64,000 bases of DNA, from assembly GCF_001425355.1 (NCBI RefSeq), contig NZ_LMQN01000001.1:124490-188489 (forward strand), written 5' to 3'. The notes beneath the pieces were generated by a model, which ran no database searches, was not told where the DNA came from, and worked only from the letters and a program-made list of their open reading frames with translations. Each line of letters opens with the position of its first letter. The first letter of the stretch is position 1. A program made the position numbers and the translations under genes. Source of the stretch: Chryseobacterium sp. Leaf405. GTDB lineage: Bacteria > Bacteroidota > Bacteroidia > Flavobacteriales > Weeksellaceae. Positions 18,322 to 28,826 of the stretch are shown one piece after another.

Positions 18322-21300
18322 TTATTGATTTATGATTGAATTAATGATAATAACAGATTCGTTTACCTGCTGAATGGATTCCAGATATTTTAACTGAATA
18401 TTGGTAGCAGTTTGTAGCGCAAGAAGATACTCCACGTAAGAGATTTCTCCTGTTTTGTAGCCCAATTGCCCCGCTTTTGTAATTTTTTCGGCATTCGGAA
18501 TTGCCTGATTTACATAATATTCGTACTGTTTTATATTTTGCTGATATTGGTTTAAAGCATTCTCCAGCTGCGCTTCCAATTGTTTTTGCTGGAATTTCGC
18601 ATTCGATTCCGCCATTTGTTTTTGGAAATCAAAAGACTCCATTCTCGCCTTTGTCGTACCAAAAGTTAAAGGAATTGAGACACCAATTGTTGCCGAATGA
18701 AAACGGTTTCCTCCATTGAAATACTGTTCCATCCCATTCACATTCTGAAAACCTATCAACGACTGATTCGTATAACCAATTGTGAATTCGGGAAGTCCTT
18801 GTGATTTTTCGACATTTTTATTCTTTTCAGCAATTTCCATTTCCTGATAAAAAACCTTTACCAAAGGATGTTTTGCAATAGCCGAGCTATGCAGAACATA
18901 ATTGGCTCTCAAAGGCTGGTAATTTTGGTCAAACGGAACAGAAATATCTTCTGAAGTATTTAAAACGGTTTTTAAATTTTTATAAGCATTCGTCAAATAC
19001 ACTTCGTTTTGTTTTAACAATAAATTGATTTCGCCTTTTTGAGTTTCCGCAGTATTAATTTCAATTTTCTTAATATCTCCTGCTTTAAACCGTACGGTTG
19101 CAATTCGGATAAAATCATTATACAAACTATCTAAATTTTTCAATTTTAACTGATTATACTGCAGATATTCAATCTGATAATAATAGGTTCTGACCTGTTT
19201 TGCCAATTCATTTGCCGAAATTTCCCTATTGATTTGCTTTCCCTTGATCTGCTCGTTGATCAGCTCTTTTCTCGCCTTAAACAAAGTCGGAAACGGAATC
19301 GTCTGAGAAATAGAAAAAGACTGGTCGAATTTTCTTGAATTATATTGTCCCAATTGCGCATCAACATTCATTTTAGGAAGTTCTCTTGCAGTCGGTTTCA
19401 AAGCTTCAGTTGATTGAATATCCAAATCTTTCGATTTCATTAAATAACTGTTTTCCAGAGCAATTTGAGTCGCTTGCTGTACTGTCAAAGAATTTCCCTG
19501 TTGTGCGTTAAATGTTTGTCCGAAAAATAAAAATCCAAGAATAATTACTGTCGTAACCTTTTTAGATTTAAAATTTTTAAAATTAATTTTAGAATTAAAA
19601 ATAATATATAACATCGGTAAAACGAACAAAGTCAGGAAAGTTGCCGTCACCAAACCTCCGATAACAACGGTTGCCAAAGGTTTCTGAACTTCCGCACCTG
19701 CCCCTGTGGAAATTGCCATCGGTAAAAAACCTAATGAAGCCACTGTTGCCGTCATTAAAACCGGCCTTAATCGGGTTTTCGTTCCTTCCATTACCCGTTT
19801 CAGAATATTGGTTTCGCCTTCTTTTTCCAGTTGATTGAACGTTCCGATTAAAACAATTCCATTCAAAACTGCGACTCCAAATAAGGCAATAAACCCAATT
19901 CCTGCACTGATACTGAACGGCATATCTCTTAACAATAAAGCGAAAACCCCGCCAATGGCGCTCATTGGTATGGCAGTGAAAATCAACGCCGCTTGTTTGA
20001 ACGAATGAAACGTAAAATATAACAACAGGAAAATCAATAATAATGAAACGGGAACGGCAATCATTAGTCTTTCGCTTGCGGCTTTTAAATTTTCAAACTG
20101 ACCGCCATACGTAAAGTAATATCCGGAAGGCAACTTAACTTTTCCATCTAATTTATGTTGAATTTCCTCAACAACGCTTTGCACATCACGGTCTTTTACA
20201 TTAAAGCCAATCACTATTCTTCGTTTTCCAGCTTCCCGGCTGATTTGTGCAGGACCCAATTTGTAACTGATATTTGCCACCTGAGACAACGGAACCTGCG
20301 CACCGGAATTGGTTGAAATCATTAGATTATTCACATCATCAATATTGGTTCGGTTCAGACTGTCCAAGCGAACAACCAGATCGAATCTTCTTTCGTTTTC
20401 AAAAACCTGACCGGCAGATTTCCCTGCAAAAGCGGTGCTTACAGCATTATTGACGTCTTCGATATTCAAACCGTAATTTGCCATTCGGGTTCTGTCGTAT
20501 TCAACATTAATTTGCGGAAGACCACTTACTCTTTCAATTTGCGGAGAAGTCGCTCCTTTTACAGATTGAATCACTTTGGCTGTTTTCTCAGCATAAATTC
20601 CTAGAGAATCCAGATTCTCACCAAAAATTTTCACGGCAACATCTTGACGAATTCCAGTCATTAATTCATTAAAACGCATTTGGATTGGCTGATTTTTTTC
20701 AAAGAAAACTCCGGGAATATTTTCCAGTTTTTCAGAAATTTCATCAGCTAATTCCTCGTAAGATTTTTTTGTTTTCCAGTCTTTTTGGGATTTCAAAACG
20801 ACAATTAAATCGGTTGCTTCCGGTGGCATCGGATCGGTCGGAACTTCTGCGGCTCCGGTTTTTCCAACAACCATTTTAACCTCATCAAATTGTTTAATAA
20901 TTCTTGAAGCCTGCATCGAAGTTTCAATACTTTGACTCAACGAACTTCCCTGTGGAAGAATGCAGTGAAAAGCGTAATCTCCTTCCTGCAATTGCGGAAT
21001 AAATTCGCCTCCCATTCTACTGAAAATCAACACAGAAAACGCAAGCAAAGTGACAGTTCCGCCGACTAACCAATATTTTATTTTCAACGCTTTTTCTAAT
21101 AAAGGCTGATAGATTTTCTGAAGCTTATTCATCATTTTATCCGAGAAAGTTTCTTTATTCATAGGCTTTTTAGATAAAAATAAGGCACTCATCATCGGAA
21201 TGTACGTCAATGATAAAATTAATGCTCCCAAAATGGCGAATCCGACTGTTTTAGCCATTGGAATAAACATTTTTCCTTCAACACCTACCAAAGTCAGGAT

Positions 21301-22686
21301 GGGAATGTAAACGATTAATATTATAATTTCGCCAAAAGCAGCACTGCTTCTGATCTTAGATGCAGAAAGGAAAACCTCTTCATCCATTTCGGATTGGGTA
21401 AGGATTTTATTCGTTTTTCTCAACCCTAAATGATGTAACGTTGCCTCGACAATAATTACGGCTCCGTCGACAATCAAACCAAAATCTATTGCTCCCAAGC
21501 TCATCAAATTGGCGCTTACTCCGAAAACATTCATCATTCCCAAAGCAAACAATAATGAAAGCGGAATTGCTGAGGCAACAATCAAACCTGCACGGAAATT
21601 TCCAAGGAAAATTACTAAGACGAAAATGACAATTAAAGCCCCTTCAATTAAGTTTTTTTCTACTGTGCTGATAGCCCTTCCCACCAAATCGGTTCGGTCT
21701 AAAAAAGTTTCAATCACCACATCGTTCGGAAGCGATTTCTGAATAGTCGGAATTTTATCTTTGATTCTTTGAACGACTTCATTGCTGTTTGCACCTTTCA
21801 ACATCATAACGACACCGCCAACGGCATCAACTTCACCGTTATAAGTCAAAGCACCGTAACGGACTGCGTGACCAAAACCGACATTCGCCACATCTTTTAT
21901 GAAAATCGGTACACTTCCCGTTTCATTTTTCACAGCGATATTTTTAATATCTTCAATCGATGTTACAATTCCGATTCCTCGTATGAAATAGGCATTTGGT
22001 TTTTTATCAATATACGCTCCTCCCGTATTTTGATTATTTTTTTCTAAAGCAGTAAAAACATCCGTAATGCTTATTCCCATTGCTTTCAGGCGATCCGGAT
22101 TGATGGCAACTTCGTATTGTTTTAATTCACCACCAAAACTGTTGATTTCTGCAATTCCGGGAGTTCCGTTGAGCTGTCTGCGGACGATCCAGTCCTGCAT
22201 AGTGCGTAAATCTTTACTGCTGTATTTTTTTTCACTCCCTTTTTTCGGATGGAGAATATATTGATAAACCTCGCCCAAACCGGTACTCATAGGTGCCATT
22301 TCGGGAGTTCCTACCTCTTTTGGGATTTCTTCGGAAGCTTGTTTTAATTGTTCACTGATTAACTGACGGGCAAAGTAAATATCTACATTTTCTTTAAAAA
22401 CAACCGTAATGACAGACAGTCCGAACCTTGAAATACTTCGAGTTTCTTCGATATCCGGTACATTGGCAATACTTTGTTCGATTGGAAACGTGACTAATTG
22501 TTCGACTTCCTGCCCTGCCAAAGTTGGACAAACGGTGATAATCTGAACCTGATTGTTGGTGATATCTGGAACGGCATCAATCGGCAGTCTCGTGGCACTC
22601 CAGGTACCCCAAATGATGAGCATCAACGTCATTATCCCAATGATAATCTTGTTTTTGATACTGAATCTTATGATATGATCTAACAT
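18322..22686 (-). CDS. CusA/CzcA-type heavy-metal RND pump fused to a TolC-like outer-membrane factor
   Basis: 1454 residues. Residues 1 to ~1040 are a heavy-metal efflux RND transporter with the CzcA signature DFGLIVDGAVIIVE in TM4, whose acidic residues serve in proton-coupled transport. Residues ~1060-1454 form a TolC-type outer-membrane factor with its own signal-like segment (VIILGFLFFGQTFNAQQ) and the usual helical repeats (QQATQIALENSYLM). Such CusA-TolC fusions are recurrent in Bacteroidota. With the adaptor at 17084-18319 it makes a tripartite pump, probably for Co/Zn/Cd or Cu/Ag; the metal cannot be read from sequence. Upstream lies the small Cys-rich protein at 22835. Confidence 0.95.
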   Translation of the reverse strand: MLDHIIRFSIKNKIIIGIMTLMLIIWGTWSATRLPIDAVPDITNNQVQIITVCPTLAGQEVEQLVTFPIEQSIANVPDIEETRSISRFGLSVITVVFKENVDIYFARQLISEQLKQASEEIPKEVGTPEMAPMSTGLGEVYQYILHPKKGSEKKYSSKDLRTMQDWIVRRQLNGTPGIAEINSFGGELKQYEVAINPDRLKAMGISITDVFTALEKNNQNTGGAYIDKKPNAYFIRGIGIVTSIEDIKNIAVKNETGSVPIFIKDVANVGFGHAVRYGALTYNGEVDAVGGVVMMLKGANSNEVVQRIKDKIPTIQKSLPNDVVIETFLDRTDLVGRAISTVEKNLIEGALIVIFVLVIFLGNFRAGLIVASAIPLSLLFALGMMNVFGVSANLMSLGAIDFGLIVDGAVIIVEATLHHLGLRKTNKILTQSEMDEEVFLSASKIRSSAAFGEIIILIVYIPILTLVGVEGKMFIPMAKTVGFAILGALILSLTYIPMMSALFLSKKPMNKETFSDKMMNKLQKIYQPLLEKALKIKYWLVGGTVTLLAFSVLIFSRMGGEFIPQLQEGDYAFHCILPQGSSLSQSIETSMQASRIIKQFDEVKMVVGKTGAAEVPTDPMPPEATDLIVVLKSQKDWKTKKSYEELADEISEKLENIPGVFFEKNQPIQMRFNELMTGIRQDVAVKIFGENLDSLGIYAEKTAKVIQSVKGATSPQIERVSGLPQINVEYDRTRMANYGLNIEDVNNAVSTAFAGKSAGQVFENERRFDLVVRLDSLNRTNIDDVNNLMISTNSGAQVPLSQVANISYKLGPAQISREAGKRRIVIGFNVKDRDVQSVVEEIQHKLDGKVKLPSGYYFTYGGQFENLKAASERLMIAVPVSLLLIFLLLYFTFHSFKQAALIFTAIPMSAIGGVFALLLRDMPFSISAGIGFIALFGVAVLNGIVLIGTFNQLEKEGETNILKRVMEGTKTRLRPVLMTATVASLGFLPMAISTGAGAEVQKPLATVVIGGLVTATFLTLFVLPMLYIIFNSKINFKNFKSKKVTTVIILGFLFFGQTFNAQQGNSLTVQQATQIALENSYLMKSKDLDIQSTEALKPTARELPKMNVDAQLGQYNSRKFDQSFSISQTIPFPTLFKARKELINEQIKGKQINREISANELAKQVRTYYYQIEYLQYNQLKLKNLDSLYNDFIRIATVRFKAGDIKKIEINTAETQKGEINLLLKQNEVYLTNAYKNLKTVLNTSEDISVPFDQNYQPLRANYVLHSSAIAKHPLVKVFYQEMEIAEKNKNVEKSQGLPEFTIGYTNQSLIGFQNVNGMEQYFNGGNRFHSATIGVSIPLTFGTTKARMESFDFQKQMAESNAKFQQKQLEAQLENALNQYQQNIKQYEYYVNQAIPNAEKITKAGQLGYKTGEISYVEYLLALQTATNIQLKYLESIQQVNESVIIINSIINQ

Positions 22687-22834
22687 GAATTTTAATTTTA
22701 TTGAACATCAAACTCAATCCATCAACCATGAATTAAGAGTGACAAAGATGAACAGGAATACGTTGCAACGGTATTGCAAAGTTTCCACGACAAATTGATG
22801 AAAGACATACGTCTTCCATTAAATCAATAAAAAA

Positions 22835-23164
22835 TTAAATTTTGGGAGGTTGCCAAATCCGGTCATACAGCAAATAGGCGAAATCGTTTTTCTGAAAATG
22901 AATTTTCTTTGAGAAATAGGTTTTAACTTCTTTACCAAAATCCAGAATAGGAACGAATTTAAATTCAGAAGCTGTTATTCTGCAACAATTGCAAAAACAC
23001 AACGGTGAACATGAGTCATTTGCAGAGTGAGAATCTTCTTTTGTGTTATTTATTACGTAAGAAAAATTCTTGTTGGTATTCAGTTGCTCAACGGCTACAT
23101 CATTGCATGGCATTATAGATAAAGCCACGAAATAAAACGCTAAAAACAACCGTAATAAATACAT
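22835..23164 (-). CDS. small Cys-rich exported protein, DUF6660-like, linked to metal efflux
   Basis: 109 residues with a signal peptide or signal anchor (FYFVALSIMPCND). The centre is Cys-rich, with CSPLCFCNCC (five Cys in ten residues), which suggests thiol metal binding. It resembles the DUF6660 proteins often found just upstream of CzcA-type pumps in Bacteroidota; I base this on pattern and context, not a search. It lies 148 bp upstream of the pump gene on the same strand. A periplasmic metal-binding or sensing role is inferred. Confidence 0.72.
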   Translation of the reverse strand: MYLLRLFLAFYFVALSIMPCNDVAVEQLNTNKNFSYVINNTKEDSHSANDSCSPLCFCNCCRITASEFKFVPILDFGKEVKTYFSKKIHFQKNDFAYLLYDRIWQPPKI

Positions 23165-23352
23165 ATTGCCGACAAATGTACAAAAAATAATAAGCCAAAG
23201 ACTTTTGTAGTTTTAATTTTAGACTGATACCTACATATTCATTTTAAAGATTCTGTATAAATATTAAGTATTTCTACTCAAAAAGGCAATTGGTTATTTC
23301 TACTCTACTCAAAATATTTTCTTATTTGTTACTTTGAAAAGCATATTAATTT

Positions 23353-23482
23353 GGCAATAATATACTTGCATGTACCATAAAAAAGCGTTGAAAATTCATC
23401 TTTCAAATATTTGGAATAATTGAAACATATTTAAAAATATTTGCAGATTGACGATCGTGGTACATCCGATTATATTATTGCC
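23353..23482. repeat. 130-bp element with 26-bp imperfect terminal inverted repeats
   Basis: Arms 23353-23378 (starting GGCAATAATATA) and 23457-23482 (ending TATATTATTGCC) are inverted repeats of each other with 22 of 26 positions matching. The 78-bp interior is AT-rich and includes the short palindrome CAAATATTTG. Flanks are T-rich on both sides, so a short target duplication cannot be excluded or shown. The element ends 38 bp before the ATG of the oxidase at 23521 and fills most of the 356-bp gap upstream of it. It is either a MITE-like insertion or a large regulatory dyad for the oxidase-tyrosinase cluster. Confidence 0.65.
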
Positions 23483-23520
23483 TTTTTTTATTCAAAAAAA
23501 CAACCATAAACTGAAAACTT

Positions 23521-24708
23521 ATGAAAACAGAAAATTATGACGTAATTGTCATTGGTGGCGGTGCAATTGGTCTTGCGACTGCGTATCATCTTGGAAAAAG
23601 AGAGGCAAAGACTTTAGTTCTGGAACAATTTACTTTTGTGAATCAACTGGGAAGCTCTGCCGGAGTTTCCCGCCAGTTCAGAATTCCATATCCTGATGAA
23701 TACATGGTGCAAATGGCTTTGGATTCAATACCTTATTGGGACGAACTGCAAAAACAAACCGACACTCAACTGCTTGATAAAGTGGGAACGCTTTGGTTCG
23801 GAGACCCCAACGTACATTCTACAGAAGGAAATATCGCTGAAGCCGAAGAAGCCCTAAAAGCATTAAATGTTCCCTACACGACTCTCACTTCAAAAGAAAT
23901 CGAAGAAAAATATCATTTCAGAGACCTTCCTGAAACGTATACCGGATTATTTCAGCCGGATGGTGCAAGCATCAATTTTAAAGCAACTATCGAAACACTT
24001 TTAGATCTTTGTAAAAAGTCAGAATCAGTTGATCTTGAAGAAAATTCGCCTGTGTTGAAAATTAATCAAATAGGTGAACTTTTTGAAATTGTTACTCCAA
24101 ACGGAAGCTACATTACAAAAAAATTAGCGATTATTCCTGGTCCTTACATCAACAGTGTGATCAATTTATTGCATTTTAAAATTGAGGCAACGTATTGGAA
24201 TATGGCTTCGGCTTACTTCAAAAAAACAGATCCAACCATTCAATATCCGACTTGGTTTGTGTTCCAGAATAAAGTGGGAAATAACGGAAATCAGTTTTAC
24301 GGTTTCCCTTCTGTGGATTGGGATCATCCTGAATATATTCGTGTAGCCCCCGATTTTGTGATCACTCCTCTTGATGAGCCTAGCGAAAGAACATTGATTC
24401 CAAATAAATTAGAGCTTGATTATACTGCCGAATGGGTGGAAGAACATATGACAGGTTTGGAAATTGAACCGGAATACACTTCAACGTGTCTTATTTCATT
24501 GAGTACCATCGAAAATAAAGAATTATTGATCGACTTTGCACCAAGCTATGTTCCTAATCACAAAAATATTGTGGTGTATGCGACCGGTTGGGCAGCAAAA
24601 TTCACTCCGTTTTTAGGAAAAATTATGACTGATCTTGTATTGGACGGGCATACTGATTTTGACATTACCCCTTTTCAATTGGGAAGAAATTACTTCAAAA
24701 GATTTTAA
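23521..24708 (+). CDS. FAD-dependent oxidase of the sarcosine oxidase / N-methyltryptophan oxidase family
   Basis: 395 residues, close to the family length. The N-terminal Rossmann motif is VIGGGAIGLATAYHLG, followed by LGSSAGVSRQFRIPY, the family's flavin-contact segment. Near the C-terminus STCLISLSTIENKELLIDF carries a Cys at the position that binds FAD covalently in monomeric sarcosine oxidase. The enzyme should oxidise a secondary or primary amine group with H2O2 release; the substrate is unknown. It opens a plus-strand series of four genes (23521-30440) with spacings of 23, 55 and 5 bp. Confidence 0.87.
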   Translation: MKTENYDVIVIGGGAIGLATAYHLGKREAKTLVLEQFTFVNQLGSSAGVSRQFRIPYPDEYMVQMALDSIPYWDELQKQTDTQLLDKVGTLWFGDPNVHSTEGNIAEAEEALKALNVPYTTLTSKEIEEKYHFRDLPETYTGLFQPDGASINFKATIETLLDLCKKSESVDLEENSPVLKINQIGELFEIVTPNGSYITKKLAIIPGPYINSVINLLHFKIEATYWNMASAYFKKTDPTIQYPTWFVFQNKVGNNGNQFYGFPSVDWDHPEYIRVAPDFVITPLDEPSERTLIPNKLELDYTAEWVEEHMTGLEIEPEYTSTCLISLSTIENKELLIDFAPSYVPNHKNIVVYATGWAAKFTPFLGKIMTDLVLDGHTDFDITPFQLGRNYFKRF

Positions 24709-24731
24709 ATCAAATAAAAAACTGAAATACC

Positions 24732-26501
24732 ATGAACAAAAACACACCTCTAAATCCAGGAATGCATCCTGATTTAAGAATAGAAGTAGCCATTATCGGC
24801 GCCGGAACTTCCGGATTGTATACCGCTTATCGTTTGTTAACCGACAAAAAATTCAAGCCAAGCGATGTACAGATTTTCGATATGAATAATAAACTGGGCG
24901 GAAGACTGGAATCTGTTATCATGCCGGGAATGGATTTCTGGGGAGAATTGGGCGGTATGCGTTACCTAACCTCTCAGGAAATTGTAACGACATTAATTGA
25001 AGGTTATCCAGATCCTTTAGATAAAGAAAAGCTTATTCCGGTTTTAAAAGATACAATGACACCTATTGATTTCCCGATGGGTAAAGATTCACAACTATTG
25101 ATGTATCTTAGAAAAGAACATATGCAACAAAATGCCTGGAATGTTGCCCAGGATAAGGATGAAAAATTAATCACAAGATATTTTTTAAATGAGGATGATT
25201 TGGGATTCAGCTCAGATCAATTATTTAACAAAGTTATTTATGATGTATTGATGGCAGATCCATGGGTTGCTGAAAAATATGGAAATAAAATCATCAAAAG
25301 CGAAAAATCTATTTATGACTACAGCTTTAAATTAGACAGCAGAGATTGGGATGATATTAAACCTAAATTGGTTTACAATTTTCCAAATTCACCATACGAC
25401 GGACGCCTGGTAAATGATTTAGGTTTCTGGAATTTACTTAAAGATCAGGTTTCACAGGAAGGTTATGAATTTTTGGCCAATGCCGGTGGATATTATTCAA
25501 ACACGATCAACTGGAACGCTGCCGAAGCTTTTCCTTACATGGTTGGAGATTTCTCCGCAGACGTAAAATATAAAACCATTCAGGAAGGTTATGACAGCAT
25601 CGCCTATGCCCTTGCCAATTCTTATATGGAATATGAAACGGAAGGCGCAACTATCTGGTCTGAGAACAAATTGATTACTTTCAGAAAAGATCACGCCCTC
25701 CAAAACACTCATAAATATGAATTGACTTTCCTTAATTTAAAAACAAACAAAACATGGAAAGTGTATGCTAATTCTATTGTTTTGGGAATGCCGAGAAAAT
25801 CTCTGGAACTTTTAGATCAGAATAATTTCTTCTTTAATATTAATGAAAACTCAACACTGAATTATAATATCCGTTCTGTAATTATGGAACCTGCGTTTAA
25901 AATTTTGATGGGCTTTCCTTATCCTTGGTGGGAAAACTTGGGAATCACAGAACACGGACATTCAATTACGGATTTACCGATGAGACAGTGTTATTATTTC
26001 GGAACCGATGAACATACAAACAATTCCATGTTATTGGGTAGTTACGGAGATATGGAAACAGAAACATTCTGGAAAGCACTTTCTGATGACAAAGTTCTTT
26101 TTGAAGTAAAAGCTTCAAAATCTGCTTCATTAAAAGAATTACATGAATTGGATAATGTACAGGCAACAAAATTAATGGTTGATGAACTGATGACACAACT
26201 TCGTGAACTTCATGGCGATATAACAATCCCTGAACCTTATGTGACGTATTTTAAAGACTGGACAGATGATCCTTTCGGCGCAGGTTATCACGCCTGGAAA
26301 GCCGGATATTCAGTGGAAAATGTAATGCCTTATATGAGAAAACCTGTATCTGATGAGCAGATTCATATCATTGGAGAAGCTTATTCCGATCAGCAAGGCT
26401 GGGTAGAAGGCGCATTCTGTGAGGCAGAAAAAATGCTTCAGGAATATTTTGGATTGGATCGTCCTTACTGGCTAAGTCCTGAGTATTATTTAGGTTGGTA
26501 A
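24732..26501 (+). CDS. flavin amine oxidase (L-amino-acid/monoamine oxidase-like)
   Basis: 589 residues. It begins with the dinucleotide motif AIIGAGTSGLYTAYRLL and continues with NNKLGGRLESV and GELGGMRY, typical of the flavin-containing amine oxidase family. The C-terminal part has the second FAD segment around IIGEAYSDQQGWVEGAFCEAEKM. No signal peptide is present. Together with the upstream oxidase it would provide two successive flavin-dependent oxidations of an amine or amino acid. The downstream tyrosinase suggests an aromatic substrate such as tyrosine or a derivative; this is inference. Confidence 0.87.
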   Translation: MNKNTPLNPGMHPDLRIEVAIIGAGTSGLYTAYRLLTDKKFKPSDVQIFDMNNKLGGRLESVIMPGMDFWGELGGMRYLTSQEIVTTLIEGYPDPLDKEKLIPVLKDTMTPIDFPMGKDSQLLMYLRKEHMQQNAWNVAQDKDEKLITRYFLNEDDLGFSSDQLFNKVIYDVLMADPWVAEKYGNKIIKSEKSIYDYSFKLDSRDWDDIKPKLVYNFPNSPYDGRLVNDLGFWNLLKDQVSQEGYEFLANAGGYYSNTINWNAAEAFPYMVGDFSADVKYKTIQEGYDSIAYALANSYMEYETEGATIWSENKLITFRKDHALQNTHKYELTFLNLKTNKTWKVYANSIVLGMPRKSLELLDQNNFFFNINENSTLNYNIRSVIMEPAFKILMGFPYPWWENLGITEHGHSITDLPMRQCYYFGTDEHTNNSMLLGSYGDMETETFWKALSDDKVLFEVKASKSASLKELHELDNVQATKLMVDELMTQLRELHGDITIPEPYVTYFKDWTDDPFGAGYHAWKAGYSVENVMPYMRKPVSDEQIHIIGEAYSDQQGWVEGAFCEAEKMLQEYFGLDRPYWLSPEYYLGW

Positions 26502-26556
26502 CATCTATTTTAATTATCATTAACATGGGGCTCATGCTCCTAAAATAAACATTAAA

Positions 26557-28821
26557 ATGTCACAAAACTCAAATATTACATTATCATTTGTAGGAATAGA
26601 CGGCAATGAGTCTGCAAATGCTGCGTACATCACATGGACACCGGTCAGATTTAGAATTTCACGTTCAGACAGCACCGGCAAAGAAAAATTAATTCTTAAT
26701 CAGGAGCCAATTAAAGATTCTGTTCCTGAATTTCCGGAAGATATTGATTTGTCAAAATTAGGAATTCCAACAGTCTTATTTTATACTGAAAGCACACCGA
26801 AAAGCACTGGTAAAGAGTCTTATCAAATAACATTTCTGGAAGGTGAAAGCCACAAAGATATTTTTGTCGGCGGTAAGTTTCAGGAAGGAAAACTGTTTAA
26901 CGGAGCAAGTCCCGAAGATTTTGATATTAAGATCAAAGCTTTGAAAGAAGGAGCGGAAATCAGTTCAGTAAAAACAATGATACGTGTAAGAAAAAATGCA
27001 AATCTTTTATCAAAAAAAGCAAAAAGAGCTTATCTGCATGCTTTATCCACCATTAATGAAACAGATTTAGAAGGTCGTGGAATCGGAATTTATTCCACCG
27101 ATTTTTTCAAAATGCACGTAAAGGGTTCAAAATCCATCGCTCATGGGACGGAAGTTTTTTTGCCATGGCACAGACTTTACATTCTCGATCTGGAAAGACA
27201 GTTACAAAATGTAGATCCGGCGGTTTCACTTCATTATTGGAAATTTGATGAACCTGCTCCAAACATTTTCAAAGCAGACTTCTTAGGCGAAAGTATTATC
27301 GACCGGGCAGAAAATCCTATTATGACCGACGGAATTTCAACCAATTTTGCTCGATTTAATAAAGATAATCCTTTAAGACATTGGGCAATTGATCGTGAAA
27401 AATTAATCAGAAGAATGTCTTGGTTTGATAATCAAAAGGAGCAGGCCGGATTTAATGACTACGATCCAAACACAGGCGAAAGTTCTTTTGATGCTGTTCA
27501 AAAAGAAAAAGATACTTACCATAACAAGGAATATTTGTTTAAGCAATCGAAAGATGAAAGTGGAAATGTAAAAACAGATCCTAAATCTTTCACTACATTA
27601 GAAGGTAATCCGCATGGTTACACGCATGTGAGCAATAATGGATTTATCAATTATGTTCCTACCGCTCCGAAAGATCCTATTTTTTTCTTCCTTCACTCGA
27701 ATGTCGAAAGAATGTGGGGAAAATGGCAGACGATTCATCATTTGTTCGATCCTTCCTCTGAAACAAATTACCCCAACCAAGAAGAAGATCCTGCTGTTCC
27801 GGCATGGAAAAATGTGAATGCCAGATTATGGCCGTGGAATGGAAAAGTGACTCCAAATGACTATCATTATGAAGCACCGGGAACAAGGACAAATAATTTT
27901 ACAACTTCAACATGTTTCAAAAATTTTGAAGATAACAGCCCAATTATAAAAGATGCTCTTGATCCTTTCGGCGTAATCGATTATGGAAATTATCTTGGAT
28001 TTGAATATGATGATACGGCAGCTTTTTCAGATCAATATTATGCGAAATTTGAAAAAAATACTGAAAGAATGATGCAAAATTTCAAAAAATCAGGACTTGA
28101 GATTTTTCAAAAGGAAGAAGATGTAGAATCTTTACTTGATGTTATGGAACAACTGGTAAATAGGAATTCCGGAACAGAAAGAAGATTGATGAAATCGAAC
28201 TCAGAAAGCGATGGGAATTCAGAATTGCGTACTGCATTGAACACCTTAACGCTTAACAAGATTTTTTCATCTGATGTTCCAAAACTGTCTGCCAGAATCA
28301 ACAATACCCTAGAAAAATTGCTTACCGTAGCTGAACATAAGGAAGAAACAGATGCAATTCTTATTCCGTTGGTGTATGCGGACAATCGGGATATTATTCA
28401 TCAATTAGAACTGAATTTCAGAGCATTGCAAAAGGACATAACATCTGAAGTATCCGTAAGATATTATGACAGCCGCACAGAGAAGTATGAAACAAAAGTA
28501 TTTTCAAAGTATTTGGTCATTTATTTATTGGCACTTTACGATTATGAATTTATTCAGGATGAGAAAATTTACGAGCTTGTCATGAAGAATAAGACATTAT
28601 TTGAAAGAATAGAAGACGAAGACTATCTGGATCTTTTAATTGCTTTGTTATGCTTTGCTTCCAACGAAACCATTTATAGAATATACACAGAATTATTGAA
28701 GCATAATGATTTTTTACATGAGCTTAAATTAAAGGCAGATTCAGCCAATGAAAAAACTTCAAATAAATTATGGGCTTTGCATACGTTATTTAGTAATACA
28801 TTAAGCAATCACAAAAACTAA
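26557..28821 (+). CDS. large tyrosinase (type-3 copper oxidase) with N- and C-terminal extensions
   Basis: 754 residues, much longer than minimal bacterial tyrosinases (~280-300). Residues ~1-145 form a beta-rich extension. The copper domain spans ~150-390: CuA histidines H187 (KMHVKG), H196 (AHGTEV) and H205 (PWHRLY); CuB histidines H353, H357 (NPHGYTHV) and H380 (FFLHSNVERMW). All six ligands are present. Residues ~450-754 are helical and of unknown function. Tyrosinases hydroxylate phenols and oxidise catechols to quinones. The gene is 55 bp after the amine oxidase and 5 bp before a protein with an SCO-like copper-chaperone domain, which supports copper loading within the cluster. Confidence 0.9.
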   Translation: MSQNSNITLSFVGIDGNESANAAYITWTPVRFRISRSDSTGKEKLILNQEPIKDSVPEFPEDIDLSKLGIPTVLFYTESTPKSTGKESYQITFLEGESHKDIFVGGKFQEGKLFNGASPEDFDIKIKALKEGAEISSVKTMIRVRKNANLLSKKAKRAYLHALSTINETDLEGRGIGIYSTDFFKMHVKGSKSIAHGTEVFLPWHRLYILDLERQLQNVDPAVSLHYWKFDEPAPNIFKADFLGESIIDRAENPIMTDGISTNFARFNKDNPLRHWAIDREKLIRRMSWFDNQKEQAGFNDYDPNTGESSFDAVQKEKDTYHNKEYLFKQSKDESGNVKTDPKSFTTLEGNPHGYTHVSNNGFINYVPTAPKDPIFFFLHSNVERMWGKWQTIHHLFDPSSETNYPNQEEDPAVPAWKNVNARLWPWNGKVTPNDYHYEAPGTRTNNFTTSTCFKNFEDNSPIIKDALDPFGVIDYGNYLGFEYDDTAAFSDQYYAKFEKNTERMMQNFKKSGLEIFQKEEDVESLLDVMEQLVNRNSGTERRLMKSNSESDGNSELRTALNTLTLNKIFSSDVPKLSARINNTLEKLLTVAEHKEETDAILIPLVYADNRDIIHQLELNFRALQKDITSEVSVRYYDSRTEKYETKVFSKYLVIYLLALYDYEFIQDEKIYELVMKNKTLFERIEDEDYLDLLIALLCFASNETIYRIYTELLKHNDFLHELKLKADSANEKTSNKLWALHTLFSNTLSNHKN

Positions 28822-28826
28822 ACAAG

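Noticed and set aside
26557..28821. Quinone-cofactor amino-acid oxidase (LodA-like) instead of tyrosinase
   Set aside because: All six type-3 copper histidines are present in the correct spacing, and no tryptophylquinone-type context is seen.
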